This document shows positions 1 to 9,263 of a stretch of 46,151 nt of DNA, piece by piece. A model generated the notes under the pieces. That model was not told where the DNA came from and ran no database searches. It saw only the letters and a program-made list of their open reading frames with translations. This stretch comes from Maribacter sp. (GTDB lineage Bacteria; Bacteroidota; Bacteroidia; Flavobacteriales; Flavobacteriaceae). The stretch is taken from positions 1-46,151 of the forward strand of contig NZ_JADGES010000014.1 in assembly GCF_016744255.1 (NCBI RefSeq). The letters run 5' to 3'. The position numbers were made by a program, and so were the translations under genes. Numbering within the stretch: the stretch's first letter is position 1; the number at the start of each line of letters is the position of its first letter.

Positions 1-1
1 A

Positions 2-142
2 TTTGAAAATTGCAAATTCAATAAAGGAAATAATTTAATTAAAGAAAGTGAAGGAAAATATCTTAACTATAGTAAGTCCGATTTTTCTTTTATTGATTGT
101 ATTTGGCTTAACAACAGTTTTACCACACCTTCCACAAATTAA
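2..142 (+). CDS. C-terminal tail of an unidentified protein (5' end outside window)
   Basis: Frame 2 is open from the window edge to a TAA at 140-142 and gives 46 residues that read FENCKFNKGNN...SFTTPSTN. It is followed by a good intrinsic terminator at 191-225 on the same strand, which supports a real gene end. The fragment contains no motif I recognise; the alternating Phe/Asn/Cys/Ser pattern would fit a secreted or beta-helical protein, but that is only an impression. Its position immediately upstream of the gmd operon makes it likely to belong to the same polysaccharide locus. Confidence 0.4.
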   Translation, partial: FENCKFNKGNNLIKESEGKYLNYSKSDFSFIDCIWLNNSFTTPSTN

Positions 143-190
143 ACATTAAAAGAAGTATACTTCTCTTTACAAATTCCATATAATCCTTTT

Positions 191-225
191 AAGGGACTAT
201 AATAATGTCTCTTATCTTTTTTTTT
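191..225 (+). terminator. Intrinsic terminator upstream of the gmd operon
   Basis: A 7-bp stem (AAGGGAC at 191-197 with GTCTCTT at 207-213, one G-T wobble) is followed within three bases by a run of nine T (217-225). It lies about 50 bases after the stop of the partial gene at 2-142 and about 100 bases before gmd, so it separates the two transcription units. A perfect 14-nt palindrome (AGAAGTATACTTCT) lies at 151-164 just before it. I see no convincing promoter in the remaining 226-326; a GATATTTG at 269-276 resembles a flavobacterial -7 box but lacks a well-spaced -33 box. Confidence 0.65.
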
Positions 226-326
226 AGAATTTCAACTCATTTTATTTATCCTTTGTAAACTTAAATCGGATATTTGGCGTTTAATATTTTAGAAATAACA
301 TTTATACTATAAAAAATAAACATATA

Positions 327-1442
327 ATGAGTAAAGTAGCATTAATAACGGGTGTAACAGGACAAGATGGCGCCTATTTGAGTGAGTTTTTACTAAAAAA
401 AGGATATATAGTACATGGATTAAAAAGAAGGTCTTCTATGTTCAATACGGATAGAATAGACCACTTATACCAAGACCCACATATTGAGAATAGAAATTTT
501 ATTCTGCATTATGGTGATATGACCGATAGTACAAACCTAATTAGGTTAATACAAGAAATTCAGCCAGACGAAATTTATAACTTGGCAGCAATGAGCCACG
601 TACATGTATCTTTCGAAATTCCAGAATATACAGGGAATGCAGATGGCTTAGGTACACTTAGAATTTTAGATGCTGTACGTCTTTTAGGATTAACAAAAAA
701 AACACGTATTTACCAAGCTTCCACTTCTGAATTATATGGAAAAGTGCAAGAGGTACCGCAAAGTGAAACTACACCCTTTTATCCAAGAAGCCCTTATGCT
801 GTTGCTAAAATGTACGCGTACTGGATTACGGTAAACTACAGAGAAGCGTATGGCATGTATGCTTGTAATGGCATTTTATTTAACCACGAATCTCCAATTA
901 GAGGGGAAACTTTTGTAACGCGGAAAATTACTAGAGCTACTTCTAGAATAGCATTAGGCTTACAAGACAAAATTTACCTTGGTAATTTAGATGCTCAAAG
1001 AGATTGGGGTCATGCTAAAGATTATGTTCGTATGATGTGGATGATTCTACAAGCAGATGAAGCAGAAGATTGGGTTATTGCCACTGGTAAGACAACCCCT
1101 GTTAGAGAATTTGTTAGAATGAGTTTTGCTGAAGTTGGTATTGAGCTGGAGTTTAAAGGTGAAGGTGTTAATGAAAAAGGATACGTTAAAGCATGTAATA
1201 ATCCAGAATACCAATTAGAAATTGGTAAAGAAATTTTAGCGGTAGACCCTAAATACTTTAGACCTACGGAAGTAGAGTTATTAATTGGTGATGCATCCAA
1301 AGCGAATAATAAATTAGGCTGGACTCCTGAATTTGAGCTTAAAGACTTAGTAAAAGATATGATGCAAAGCGATGTAACTCTTATGAAAAAAGACCAGTAT
1401 TTAAAATCTGGGGGTTACAAAACTTTAAACTATTTTGAGTAA
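327..1442 (+). CDS. gmd: GDP-mannose 4,6-dehydratase
   Basis: This enzyme converts GDP-D-mannose to GDP-4-keto-6-deoxymannose, the first step to GDP-L-fucose, in the cytoplasm. The 371-residue protein is the usual length for the family. It shows the extended-SDR dinucleotide-binding motif TGVTGQDG at residues 8-15, the catalytic STSE segment around Thr133/Glu135, and the YxxxK pair Tyr157/Lys161 in SPYAVAK. The [15 protein letters not shown] segment is typical of Gmd and distinguishes it from other nucleotide-sugar dehydratases. It is the first gene of the run that continues with fcl five bases downstream, so both are probably co-transcribed and supply fucose to the polysaccharide encoded by the following genes. 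Confidence 0.97.
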   Translation: MSKVALITGVTGQDGAYLSEFLLKKGYIVHGLKRRSSMFNTDRIDHLYQDPHIENRNFILHYGDMTDSTNLIRLIQEIQPDEIYNLAAMSHVHVSFEIPEYTGNADGLGTLRILDAVRLLGLTKKTRIYQASTSELYGKVQEVPQSETTPFYPRSPYAVAKMYAYWITVNYREAYGMYACNGILFNHESPIRGETFVTRKITRATSRIALGLQDKIYLGNLDAQRDWGHAKDYVRMMWMILQADEAEDWVIATGKTTPVREFVRMSFAEVGIELEFKGEGVNEKGYVKACNNPEYQLEIGKEILAVDPKYFRPTEVELLIGDASKANNKLGWTPEFELKDLVKDMMQSDVTLMKKDQYLKSGGYKTLNYFE

Positions 1443-1447
1443 AACAA

Positions 1448-2533
1448 ATGAATAAAGATTCTAGAATATATGTCGCTGGTCACCGAGGCTTGGTGGGCAG
1501 CGCTATTATTAAAAATTTAACCCAAAAAGGGTATACCAACTTAATTACAAAAACACATAAAGAATTAGATTTAACGGACAGTAATGCTGTCGCTGATTTT
1601 TTTGATGCTAAAAAACCAGAATACGTTTTTCTTGCAGCTGCAAAAGTTGGTGGTATCGTTGCAAATAATACCTATAGAGCAGACTTTATCTATGCTAATT
1701 TAATGATACAAAACAATGTAATTCATCAAAGTTATGTACATAAAGTGGAGAAATTATTATTCCTTGGGAGCACATGTATTTATCCAAAACATTGCCCACA
1801 ACCAATGAAAGAAGAGTATTTATTAACCGATACTTTAGAGTACACGAATGAACCGTATGCGATAGCAAAAATTGCTGGTATAAAGACATGTGAAAGTTAC
1901 AACCTACAATATGGTACTAACTTCATCTCTGTAATGCCCACCAATTTATATGGTCCTAATGACAACTTCGATTTAGAAAAATCGCACGTATTACCAGCGC
2001 TTATTCGTAAAATTCATTTGGGAAAAGCCTTAGAGAACAATAATTGGGAAGCCATACGCAAAGATTTAAATAAATTGCCAATAGAAGGTGTTTCTGGAGA
2101 ATCCACAGAAATTGATATTTTAAAAGTTTTTAAAAAATATGGTATTGTAAAAAATGACGAGACTGTATCCGTAGAAATATGGGGTTCTGGTAAACCTATG
2201 CGAGAATTTTTATGGTCCGAGGATATGGCAGATGCTTGTGTTTTTATTACAGAGAAAAGAGACTTTAAAAACACCTATGATAACACTTTAAAAGAAGTTA
2301 GAAACACCCATATAAATATTGGAACAGGTTCTGATATTTCTATTGCTAATTTAGCACAATTAATAAAAGAAGAAATAGGATTTAATGGCAAATTTATTTT
2401 TAATTCCAACAAACCAGATGGCACTTTAAAAAAACTAACAGATGTTTCTAAATTAAATGCATTAGGATGGAAGCACAAAATAGAATTGAATAGTGGTATT
2501 AAACTACAATACGACTGGTATTTAAATTCTTAA
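1448..2533 (+). CDS. fcl: GDP-L-fucose synthase
   Basis: This bifunctional epimerase/reductase turns GDP-4-keto-6-deoxymannose into GDP-L-fucose with NADPH. It has the N-terminal GHRGLVGSAI nucleotide-binding loop (residues 11-20), the catalytic Ser108 in GSTCIYPKHCPQP, and Tyr137/Lys141 in EPYAIAK. At 361 residues it is about 40 longer than the enterobacterial enzyme. The extra length is mostly an insertion near residues 195-235 (ENNNWEAIRKDLNK...YGIVKNDE), which I recall as common in Bacteroidota Fcl. It follows gmd with a five-base gap and is followed by a strong hairpin (2540-2581) before the flippase gene. Confidence 0.96.
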   Translation: MNKDSRIYVAGHRGLVGSAIIKNLTQKGYTNLITKTHKELDLTDSNAVADFFDAKKPEYVFLAAAKVGGIVANNTYRADFIYANLMIQNNVIHQSYVHKVEKLLFLGSTCIYPKHCPQPMKEEYLLTDTLEYTNEPYAIAKIAGIKTCESYNLQYGTNFISVMPTNLYGPNDNFDLEKSHVLPALIRKIHLGKALENNNWEAIRKDLNKLPIEGVSGESTEIDILKVFKKYGIVKNDETVSVEIWGSGKPMREFLWSEDMADACVFITEKRDFKNTYDNTLKEVRNTHINIGTGSDISIANLAQLIKEEIGFNGKFIFNSNKPDGTLKKLTDVSKLNALGWKHKIELNSGIKLQYDWYLNS

Positions 2534-2539
2534 TAATTA

Positions 2540-2581
2540 ACATCTACTTTGTTTGCTACTTACTAGAAACAAAGTAGATGT
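2540..2581 (+). other. Perfect 15-bp inverted repeat between fcl and the flippase gene
   Basis: ACATCTACTTTGTTT (2540-2554) and AAACAAAGTAGATGT (2567-2581) form a perfect 15-bp stem with a 12-base loop. It begins seven bases after the fcl stop codon and ends 15 bases before the next start. No T-run follows on the + strand (TAATTTAAAAC), so it is not a classical intrinsic terminator. It could act as an attenuator, an RNA-processing or 3'-end stabilising structure, or a protein-binding palindrome. Confidence 0.6.
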
Positions 2582-2596
2582 AATTTAAAACTATTC

Positions 2597-4033
2597 ATGG
2601 GCTTAGGAAATAAAATATTCAAAGGTGTTGTATGGAGCGCCATTGAACGCCTATCTGTACAAACTGTACAATTCATTATTGGAATATACCTTGCCCGGAT
2701 ATTATCGCCAAATGAGTATGGTATCTTATCTATCTTATTGGTTTTCATTGCTATTTCTCAAGTTTTTATTGATAGTGGGTTTACAAAAGCTTTAATACAA
2801 AAGCAAAACAGAACAGAAACAGACATATCAACTGTCTTTTTATTTAATTTAGGGTTGAGCTTTTTATGTTACGCTACTCTTTGGGTCTCCTCTCCTTTTA
2901 TTGCTCAATTTTATAATATTGAAGAGCTAAGCCTTCTTCTTAGAGTTTTGTCCATTTCACTAATTTTAAATGCAATTTTAACAGTCCCAGTTACCCTTTA
3001 TACTATAAAATTAGATTTTAAAAAAATAACACAAATAAATCTTGTTACAGCTATAATTGCAGGTCTTTCCGCTATATACTTTGCTAAAATAGGCTATGGT
3101 GTTTGGGCCTTAGTAATACAAACATTGTGTAAATCTGGCTTAACGGCCATTCTAATTTGGATAGGATTACATTGGAAACCTACTTGGTCATTTTCTAAAG
3201 CATCACTAAAAGAACTTTTTAAATTTGGTTCCAACTTATTAGTTTCCTCCCTTCTAAATACTTTTGTAAACAAATCTTACGAATTAGTAATTGCAAAAAC
3301 TAACAGTACCAGTGACTTAGGGTATTACACCAGAGGAACTCAGTTTTCAGATATAGTTTTTGCCATTATAAATACTATTATAGACAGAGTATTACTTCCA
3401 GGCCTAGCTGAAGTTCAAGACAAAATCGATATACTTGTGTCGTATACCCAAAAGATATTAAAAATTGCATCTCTTTTAATAGTCCCATTTTTTCTTTTTT
3501 TAGCTGTAATTGCAGAGCCATTAATTAGAGTATTACTAACTGACAAATGGCTTCTTGCTGTACCAATTATGCAAATATTTTGTATTGCTAGATTAATTAC
3601 TATACTATCTGGTATTAACGTAAATATATTATATGTTTTAGGCAGAACAGACTTAGCCTTAAAACAACAATACATAAAAATAGCAATAAGAATAATCTTT
3701 CTTGTAATTGCATTAAAATTTGGAATAATATATATTGCTTTAGCCGAGTTAGCCTCTACTATAGTACACTTTTTTATAAATACATACCATCCTGGAAAAA
3801 TAATGAAATATGGAGGATTAAAACAGCTATCTGACTTATCCCCTATTATTATATCGGGTCTTGCTATGTCAACATGTGTATATTTTTTAAACACCCTTAT
3901 TGAAAATGATATTTTGAAACTATTAGCTTCTCCTTTCCTTGCAATTATTTCATATATTATATTTATTCAATTATTTAAAGTTGAAGAATTTTCTATGTTG
4001 ATAAAAAAAGTAAAGTCTCGTATTAAAAAATAG
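2597..4033 (+). CDS. Wzx-type polysaccharide flippase (PST/MATE-like, WzxC-like)
   Basis: A 478-residue, very hydrophobic protein with roughly a dozen or more membrane segments and a positively charged C-terminus (KKVKSRIKK). The N-terminal segment VVWSAIERLSVQTVQFIIGIYLARILSP...EYG is characteristic of the oligosaccharide flippase (WzxC-like) family, which moves undecaprenyl-PP-linked repeat units across the inner membrane. It is the only flippase candidate in the visible locus and pairs with the polymerase-like gene at 7034. The following glycosyltransferase gene starts eight bases after its stop. Confidence 0.9.
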   Translation: MGLGNKIFKGVVWSAIERLSVQTVQFIIGIYLARILSPNEYGILSILLVFIAISQVFIDSGFTKALIQKQNRTETDISTVFLFNLGLSFLCYATLWVSSPFIAQFYNIEELSLLLRVLSISLILNAILTVPVTLYTIKLDFKKITQINLVTAIIAGLSAIYFAKIGYGVWALVIQTLCKSGLTAILIWIGLHWKPTWSFSKASLKELFKFGSNLLVSSLLNTFVNKSYELVIAKTNSTSDLGYYTRGTQFSDIVFAIINTIIDRVLLPGLAEVQDKIDILVSYTQKILKIASLLIVPFFLFLAVIAEPLIRVLLTDKWLLAVPIMQIFCIARLITILSGINVNILYVLGRTDLALKQQYIKIAIRIIFLVIALKFGIIYIALAELASTIVHFFINTYHPGKIMKYGGLKQLSDLSPIIISGLAMSTCVYFLNTLIENDILKLLASPFLAIISYIIFIQLFKVEEFSMLIKKVKSRIKK

Positions 4034-4041
4034 TTTGATAA

Positions 4042-5154
4042 ATGAATCATAAAATCTGTTGTATTTTTAATATTGGCGCCCATTATAGAGCTCCTATCTA
4101 TAGTTTAATGGACAAAGAACTAGAGTGTAGCTTTTATTTTGGAGACACCGTTTTTACTCCTATAAAAACTATGGATTATAGCTTATTAAAAGGATATAAA
4201 AAAACCGTAAAAAACAAAAAAATAGCAAAGGGCTGGGTCTGGCAATCTAACGTATGGCAATTAATTTTTAAGCCGTATAAATACTATATAATAAATAGTT
4301 CTCCCTATTATGCATCTAACTGGGTAATTTTACTTTTAGCCAAACTTTCCGGAAAAAAGGTATTCGCTTGGACACATGGAATAAAAGGCGGAGAAACTGG
4401 TAAGTCTAAGTTTTTAAACAAAGTCTTCTACAAATTATGCGATACCGTTCTTCTTTATGGAGAAAAATCTATGCGTACCATGATTAAGGAAGGATTCAAT
4501 AAAAACAAATTGGTTCCAATCTATAATTCATTGTATTATGATGAACAGTTAGAAGTTAGAAAAAAATTAGTGCCTTCCGAGATTTATTCTAATCATTTTA
4601 AAAATGATGCCCCTACCCTTATTTATATAGGCAGAATACAAAAATCTAAAAAATTAGATTTATTAGTTAAAGCTGTTCATTTAATTAATAAAGAGGAAAG
4701 AAAATGTAATTTAGTTTTTATAGGAAAAGAAGTAGAGGATAACGAAATTCAAAGCCTTGTTAATGAACTAAATATAACAGAACAAGTATGGTTCTATGGG
4801 TCTAGTTATAATGAAACGGAGATAGGAGAACTCCTATACAACGCAGCAGTATGTGTTTCTCCTGGTCCTGTTGGTCTTACAGCTATACATGCTGCTACCT
4901 ATGGACTTCCTATCATTAGTAATGACGATTTTTACAACCAAATGCCAGAACATGAGGTAATAAAAGAAGGCGAGTCTGGGGGATTCTATAAAGATGGTGA
5001 TTTTGAAGATTTATGTTTAAAAATAAACGATTGGATAGATTCTAATCCTAACAAAAGGCAAAAGGCAGAAAACCAATTGCACCGCATTATAGACGAAAAA
5101 TACAATCCACACTACCAAATTAAAGTTTTAAAACAAGTACTAAATTATTCTTAG
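4042..5154 (+). CDS. GT4-like glycosyltransferase
   Basis: A 370-residue GT-B fold enzyme that probably adds a sugar to the lipid-linked repeat unit at the inner face of the membrane. The N-terminus reads CCIFNIGAHYRAPIYSL, an acceptor-domain motif seen in polysaccharide glycosyltransferases. The C-terminal donor domain starts near YIGRIQKSKKLDLLVKA. Where canonical GT4 enzymes have EX7E, this one has GPVGLTAIHA, so both glutamates are replaced (G and H). Its closest relative in the window is the enzyme at 9264-10382, with which it shares the motifs WTHG, VFYKL/TFYKL, YNSL.YD.QLE.RK, VGLTAIHA and QMPE.EVI. One base separates it from the next glycosyltransferase gene. Donor and acceptor cannot be read from sequence. 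Confidence 0.88.
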   Translation: MNHKICCIFNIGAHYRAPIYSLMDKELECSFYFGDTVFTPIKTMDYSLLKGYKKTVKNKKIAKGWVWQSNVWQLIFKPYKYYIINSSPYYASNWVILLLAKLSGKKVFAWTHGIKGGETGKSKFLNKVFYKLCDTVLLYGEKSMRTMIKEGFNKNKLVPIYNSLYYDEQLEVRKKLVPSEIYSNHFKNDAPTLIYIGRIQKSKKLDLLVKAVHLINKEERKCNLVFIGKEVEDNEIQSLVNELNITEQVWFYGSSYNETEIGELLYNAAVCVSPGPVGLTAIHAATYGLPIISNDDFYNQMPEHEVIKEGESGGFYKDGDFEDLCLKINDWIDSNPNKRQKAENQLHRIIDEKYNPHYQIKVLKQVLNYS

Positions 5155-5155
5155 C

Positions 5156-6424
5156 ATGAAAATTCTTTGGGTTACTAACTCTATATTTCCAGAACTTGCA
5201 GAAAAAATAGGAACCCCTACTCCTACAAGTGGTGGCTGGATGTTTAATTTAGCCAAACAACTCGCTAATTTAAAAAACATAGAACTAATCATTGCGACTG
5301 TTAGCGATATAAGCAATACCATTCATGAAAATATTAATGGCATAACGTATTATATTATTCCTACTAAAAAAGGAAGAATGAATTACGATGTAAGTCTTGA
5401 AAATAAATGGAAAGAGCTAATAGATAAAGAAAAGCCAGATCTAACACACATACACGGCACAGAATATGCGCATGGAATTGCTTTAATGAATGCATGCCCA
5501 AATCTTAAATCGGTTGTTTCTATTCAAGGAATGATTAGCGTTATCTCTAGATACTATGCTGGTGGTATTTCTAAAAAGAATATCACTAAAAAAATAAGCT
5601 TACGAGATGTTCTTTTAAGGCAGTCTTTTTTCTCAGGAGAAAAAATGTTAAGATCTAGAGCCAATTCAGAAATTAATTCTCTGCAAAAGGCACAGCATGT
5701 AATTGGAAGGACAGATTGGGACAAAGCACATGCAATTACAATAAATCCAAATGTTACCTATCATTTTTGTAATGAAACTTTACGAGAAAATTTTTATAAA
5801 ACCAAACCATGGAATATTGCAAGTTGCGAAACCAACTCTATTTTTTTAAGCCAAGCTAATTACCCCCTAAAAGGAGCACACCAAGTTATTAAGGCCTTGC
5901 CTTATATTTTAAAAAAACACCCAAAAACTAAAATAAAAATAGCGGGTACTTCTACCCCATTTAACTCAGGTAAAAGCCTAATCTCTAGACTAAAAGAAAC
6001 AGGATACTCAAAGTATCTAAAATATTTAATCCACAAAAATAATTTAAAAAACAATATTCACTTTTTGGGCCCCTTAAATGAGGTTCAAATGATAAAAGAA
6101 TATCAGAGTTCGCATGTTTTTGTTTGCCCTTCTAGCATAGAGAACAGCCCAAATTCTCTAGGAGAAGCGCAACTATTAGGTGTACCTTGCGTAGGGTCCT
6201 ATGTCGGAGGTATTCCTAACATGATAAAGCACAAAATAAATGGTCTACTATACCGTTATGAAGAAATAGAAATGCTCGCGGAAAATATTATTTCGATATT
6301 TGCAAATGATCAATACGCAACTGAAATTTCTAAAAAAGGATTAATGACAGCTGAAGAGCGGCATAATCCCCAAGGTAACTTAACCCAATTGATTAAAATA
6401 TATGATACCATTATTGCCTCATAA
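5156..6424 (+). CDS. Glycosyltransferase family 4 protein
   Basis: A 422-residue GT-B glycosyltransferase. The N-terminal Rossmann domain begins MKILWVTNSIFPE and contains a Gly-rich GGWMFNLAKQL loop. The donor-binding half includes FLSQANYPLKGAHQVIKAL and the canonical EX7E signature ENSPNSLGEAQLLGVP followed by VGGIPNMI. It sits inside the polysaccharide run, one base after the preceding glycosyltransferase and four bases before the acyltransferase gene, so translational coupling is likely. The transferred sugar is unknown. Unlike its immediate neighbour it keeps both catalytic-motif glutamates. Confidence 0.9.
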   Translation: MKILWVTNSIFPELAEKIGTPTPTSGGWMFNLAKQLANLKNIELIIATVSDISNTIHENINGITYYIIPTKKGRMNYDVSLENKWKELIDKEKPDLTHIHGTEYAHGIALMNACPNLKSVVSIQGMISVISRYYAGGISKKNITKKISLRDVLLRQSFFSGEKMLRSRANSEINSLQKAQHVIGRTDWDKAHAITINPNVTYHFCNETLRENFYKTKPWNIASCETNSIFLSQANYPLKGAHQVIKALPYILKKHPKTKIKIAGTSTPFNSGKSLISRLKETGYSKYLKYLIHKNNLKNNIHFLGPLNEVQMIKEYQSSHVFVCPSSIENSPNSLGEAQLLGVPCVGSYVGGIPNMIKHKINGLLYRYEEIEMLAENIISIFANDQYATEISKKGLMTAEERHNPQGNLTQLIKIYDTIIAS

Positions 6425-6428
6425 TTAA

Positions 6429-7016
6429 ATGATTTTACTTATAAAGACATATCTTTTATACGCTAAAAACCTAATAGACTTAGGATACAACAAATTCCTT
6501 TTTAAATTTAAAAAGGTAAGCTACCAGCAATTTCCTAAAATAAAAGGAAAAATTATGATTACCGGTAATGGAAAATTAAATCTAGGAAAAAACATTAGTA
6601 TTAATTCCTCTAGAAGCGCTAACCCTATTGGTGGCGATATAAAGACCATAATTGATTTAGGAACAAACGGTAGTTTAGAAATTAATCATTCAACTGGTAT
6701 TTCTAACGTTACTATTATAGCACATGATTCTGTTACAATTGGAGCATTTGTAAAAATTGGGGGCAGTGTAAAAATTTATGATACTGATTTTCACTCTTTA
6801 GATTTTGCTTTAAGAAAAAATAAAGAAACTGATACTGCTAAAACCAAACCAATTATAATAAAAGACAATGCATTTATTGGAGCACATAGTATTATACTAA
6901 AAGGGGTTTCCGTTGGAGTATCTTCTATAATTGGGGCTGGTTCGGTAGTTACCAAATCTGTTCCAGATGGAGAAATTTGGGCTGGAAATCCAGCAAAATA
7001 CATTAAAAAAATATAA
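6429..7016 (+). CDS. Hexapeptide-repeat acyltransferase
   Basis: A 195-residue left-handed beta-helix protein. Imperfect hexapeptide repeats run from about residue 70 to 185 (for example VTIGAFVKIGGSVKI, IIIKDNAFIGAHSIIL, GVSVGVSSIIGAGSVV). It ends with the GNPAKYIKKI tail typical of sugar O-acetyltransferases of the WbbJ/NodL kind. It probably acetylates a hydroxyl of a repeat-unit sugar using acetyl-CoA. The acceptor is not predictable. It lies between a glycosyltransferase and the polymerase gene in the same orientation. Confidence 0.88.
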   Translation: MILLIKTYLLYAKNLIDLGYNKFLFKFKKVSYQQFPKIKGKIMITGNGKLNLGKNISINSSRSANPIGGDIKTIIDLGTNGSLEINHSTGISNVTIIAHDSVTIGAFVKIGGSVKIYDTDFHSLDFALRKNKETDTAKTKPIIIKDNAFIGAHSIILKGVSVGVSSIIGAGSVVTKSVPDGEIWAGNPAKYIKKI

Positions 7017-7033
7017 AAATTGAAAATTTTATC

Positions 7034-8215
7034 TTGAAGCTTTTAGATCTAAAAAATATAAAACTAATTGGTGTTCTTAAATTTATTTTAATAACACTTT
7101 ACTTCATTAACCCCTTAGGTTATGGATATGCTTTTGGTTACATGATAATACTTGTTCTTCTTTTTAATAAAAATTATATTAAAAAATATGCAGACAGAAA
7201 CTTACTTATTCTAATTATATTTTCTGTAATATTTGCTCTATTTTATGCCCTAGACCCTGTTTCTGGGATACAATTTATTTTTATATATGCTTTTTTTCCT
7301 GCTTGTTTTTATGTTATAGGAAAACATATTTCTTCTATTTCATTATCCAGCGAAAGCAGAGTCTCTATTCTATTATTTTTTGGAATTGCATATGCGTCCC
7401 CAGCTCTTGTTAGCGTGGGTTTCGATATTATTACAAATGGCTTTGTTCATGCGCAAAGAAATATACCAATGATTTGGGGAGGAGAAAGAGTAGCTGCTAC
7501 TAATATGGCTGCACATTTTGTTCTTACCATGTGCTTTCCAGGCATCTTAATTATAAAATCTAGCTCCATTAAATTAAAAACCCGAATAATTCTTTTAGCA
7601 ATATTTATAATTAGCGTACTTTGTGTTTTACGTTTAGGAAGTAGAACCCAAATATCTATTCTAATATTTACTTTTGCTTTTTCGATTTTATATAAAATTT
7701 CTAAACAATCTATACAGAAAAATATTTTTGCTTTTATAACGGTTGCCGTGTTAATGCTTTTTGCTTTTCAGTTTGTAAATGACGAAATAGGAGATAAACT
7801 TTTTAGTGCCTTTGCAGATAGAGCTGGCAGCAAAAAATATGGAGCCTCATCAGCAGGTGGTAGAACAGAAAGATGGATGTTATCCTTAGAAAGTTTAATA
7901 ACAAAACCTTTAGGCTGGTCTGTAGATGATTTTGGTTATTCTCATAACTTCTGGCTAGATGTTGCCCGAATGGGAGGTATTTTAACACTATTTTTCTTAC
8001 TACTCTTTAGTTTTCGTTCCTTTTGGCAAATTGCAAAAATAGTAGTTCAGAAGTCTACCAATTATTTATTAAACGGATTAATTCTTAACTACGGATTAGC
8101 CCTTTTTCTTCTGTTCTTTGTAGAACCAATTCTCAACGGATATTTTATGTCCTTTATATTCTTTTGCTTCATGGTAGGCATGGTGAACATAAATGAATTT
8201 AGAAGTAAACAATAA
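7034..8215 (+). CDS. Wzy-like O-antigen/capsule polymerase (O-antigen ligase family)
   Basis: A 393-residue integral membrane protein with about ten hydrophobic segments and a large loop (about residues 255-310) containing the GGRTERW and SVDDFGYSHNFWLD segments. A His-containing loop of this type (HNFWLD) is typical of Wzy/WaaL-family proteins. Position next to Wzx and glycosyltransferase genes favours a polymerase over a ligase. The start is a TTG at 7034, chosen because it gives a short charged N-terminus before the first membrane segment; no better ATG lies nearby. The 3' end overlaps the first codons of the longest reading of the next gene. Confidence 0.8.
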   Translation: MKLLDLKNIKLIGVLKFILITLYFINPLGYGYAFGYMIILVLLFNKNYIKKYADRNLLILIIFSVIFALFYALDPVSGIQFIFIYAFFPACFYVIGKHISSISLSSESRVSILLFFGIAYASPALVSVGFDIITNGFVHAQRNIPMIWGGERVAATNMAAHFVLTMCFPGILIIKSSSIKLKTRIILLAIFIISVLCVLRLGSRTQISILIFTFAFSILYKISKQSIQKNIFAFITVAVLMLFAFQFVNDEIGDKLFSAFADRAGSKKYGASSAGGRTERWMLSLESLITKPLGWSVDDFGYSHNFWLDVARMGGILTLFFLLLFSFRSFWQIAKIVVQKSTNYLLNGLILNYGLALFLLFFVEPILNGYFMSFIFFCFMVGMVNINEFRSKQ

Positions 8216-9122
8216 AAAAACACCTTTAACTCCCTACTCAAAAAAAATTGAATTGAAAAAAATAGCCATATTATATACATGCTTTAACCGCAAACAAAAA
8301 ACATTAGAATCACTAGCCAATGTTTACAACGCTATAGAAGAAAGTAACATTACATCCAAAATATCCATCTATTTAACCGACGATGGCAGTACCGATGGAA
8401 CTTCTGATGCTGTACGTAATACATTTAAAGATGTTATTATACTCGAAGGGTCTGGTTCTTTATTTTGGGCAGGAGGAATGCGAAAATCATGGAATGAAGC
8501 TTTAAAAGAAGATTTTGATGCCTACTTACTACTGAACGATGATACATACGTAATACCTACTCTTTTTAAAGATTTAATGCAAATGAATACTTTTTGTGTA
8601 GAAAAGTATAAACAAACGGGAATATACCTTGGTGCGGTAAAAGACCCGAAAACACAAAAAAGAACATACGGCGGGGCCGTACTTACTAATAAATTTCTCT
8701 TTAAATATAGAAAATTGAACCCAACAGGTAAAATTCAAGAATGCGATTTAGGGAATGCCAACATCATGTTTGTTACCAAAAGTGTGGTAGATAAAATTGG
8801 TATTTTATCTGAGTCTTTTGTGCATGGTGTTGCCGATTATGATTATACCTTAACCGCTGTAAATAAGAAACTTCCTGTTTTATTAAGTGCCACGTACTTG
8901 GGAGAATGTGAGAATGACCACGGAGAAAAATATGGCAACTTTACCAACAAATCATATAAAGAAAGAAAAGCACTACTACTTAACCCCGTTGGCTTAGACT
9001 TTAAATCTAATATGGCACTAATGAAACGCCATTTTCCTTTTAGAGTACCAATGGTCTTTTTAGCTGGTTGGTTAAAAGTTATTTTCCCCAAATTGTATTT
9101 AATAATTAATGAGAAAAGGTGA
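8193..9122 (+). CDS. Glycosyltransferase family 2 protein
   Basis: A GT-A fold enzyme with the N-terminal motif IAILYTCFNRKQKTLESL, the nucleotide-binding DDGSTDGT segment, and the LLLNDDTY metal/donor motif. The LEGSGSLFWAGGMRKSWNEAL segment resembles a rhamnosyltransferase-like GT2 subgroup that I recall from Bacteroidota capsule loci. The ATG at 8193 overlaps the polymerase gene by 23 bases and adds a polar 20-residue extension. An in-frame TTG at 8253 would give MKKIAILYTC, which fits the family start better, so the true start may be 8253. After its stop there are 141 AT-rich noncoding bases (9123-9263) containing an A/T-only palindrome at 9126-9142. Confidence 0.88.
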   Translation: MNLEVNNKKTPLTPYSKKIELKKIAILYTCFNRKQKTLESLANVYNAIEESNITSKISIYLTDDGSTDGTSDAVRNTFKDVIILEGSGSLFWAGGMRKSWNEALKEDFDAYLLLNDDTYVIPTLFKDLMQMNTFCVEKYKQTGIYLGAVKDPKTQKRTYGGAVLTNKFLFKYRKLNPTGKIQECDLGNANIMFVTKSVVDKIGILSESFVHGVADYDYTLTAVNKKLPVLLSATYLGECENDHGEKYGNFTNKSYKERKALLLNPVGLDFKSNMALMKRHFPFRVPMVFLAGWLKVIFPKLYLIINEKR

Positions 9123-9263
9123 TTTTTATTTTAATAAAATAATATTTATACTTCTCTAATACTAGATTAATTACTCTTGCGTTTCTTATAGTAATTACAA
9201 TTTTTTATATAGAATTAAAACATTTATTAAAACCTATTAGCCCCAAAATATAGAATATTTTCT

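Noticed and set aside
3415-3894. A 159-codon open frame on the - strand inside the flippase gene
   Set aside because: It lies wholly inside a well-supported membrane protein gene on the + strand, has no recognisable domain, and arises from the AT-rich composition of the opposite frame.
9123-9263. A possible small RNA or promoter in the 141-base gap before the second GT4 paralogue
   Set aside because: Only an A/T-only palindrome (9126-9142) and no TAnnTTTG box with proper spacing were found, so nothing specific can be claimed.
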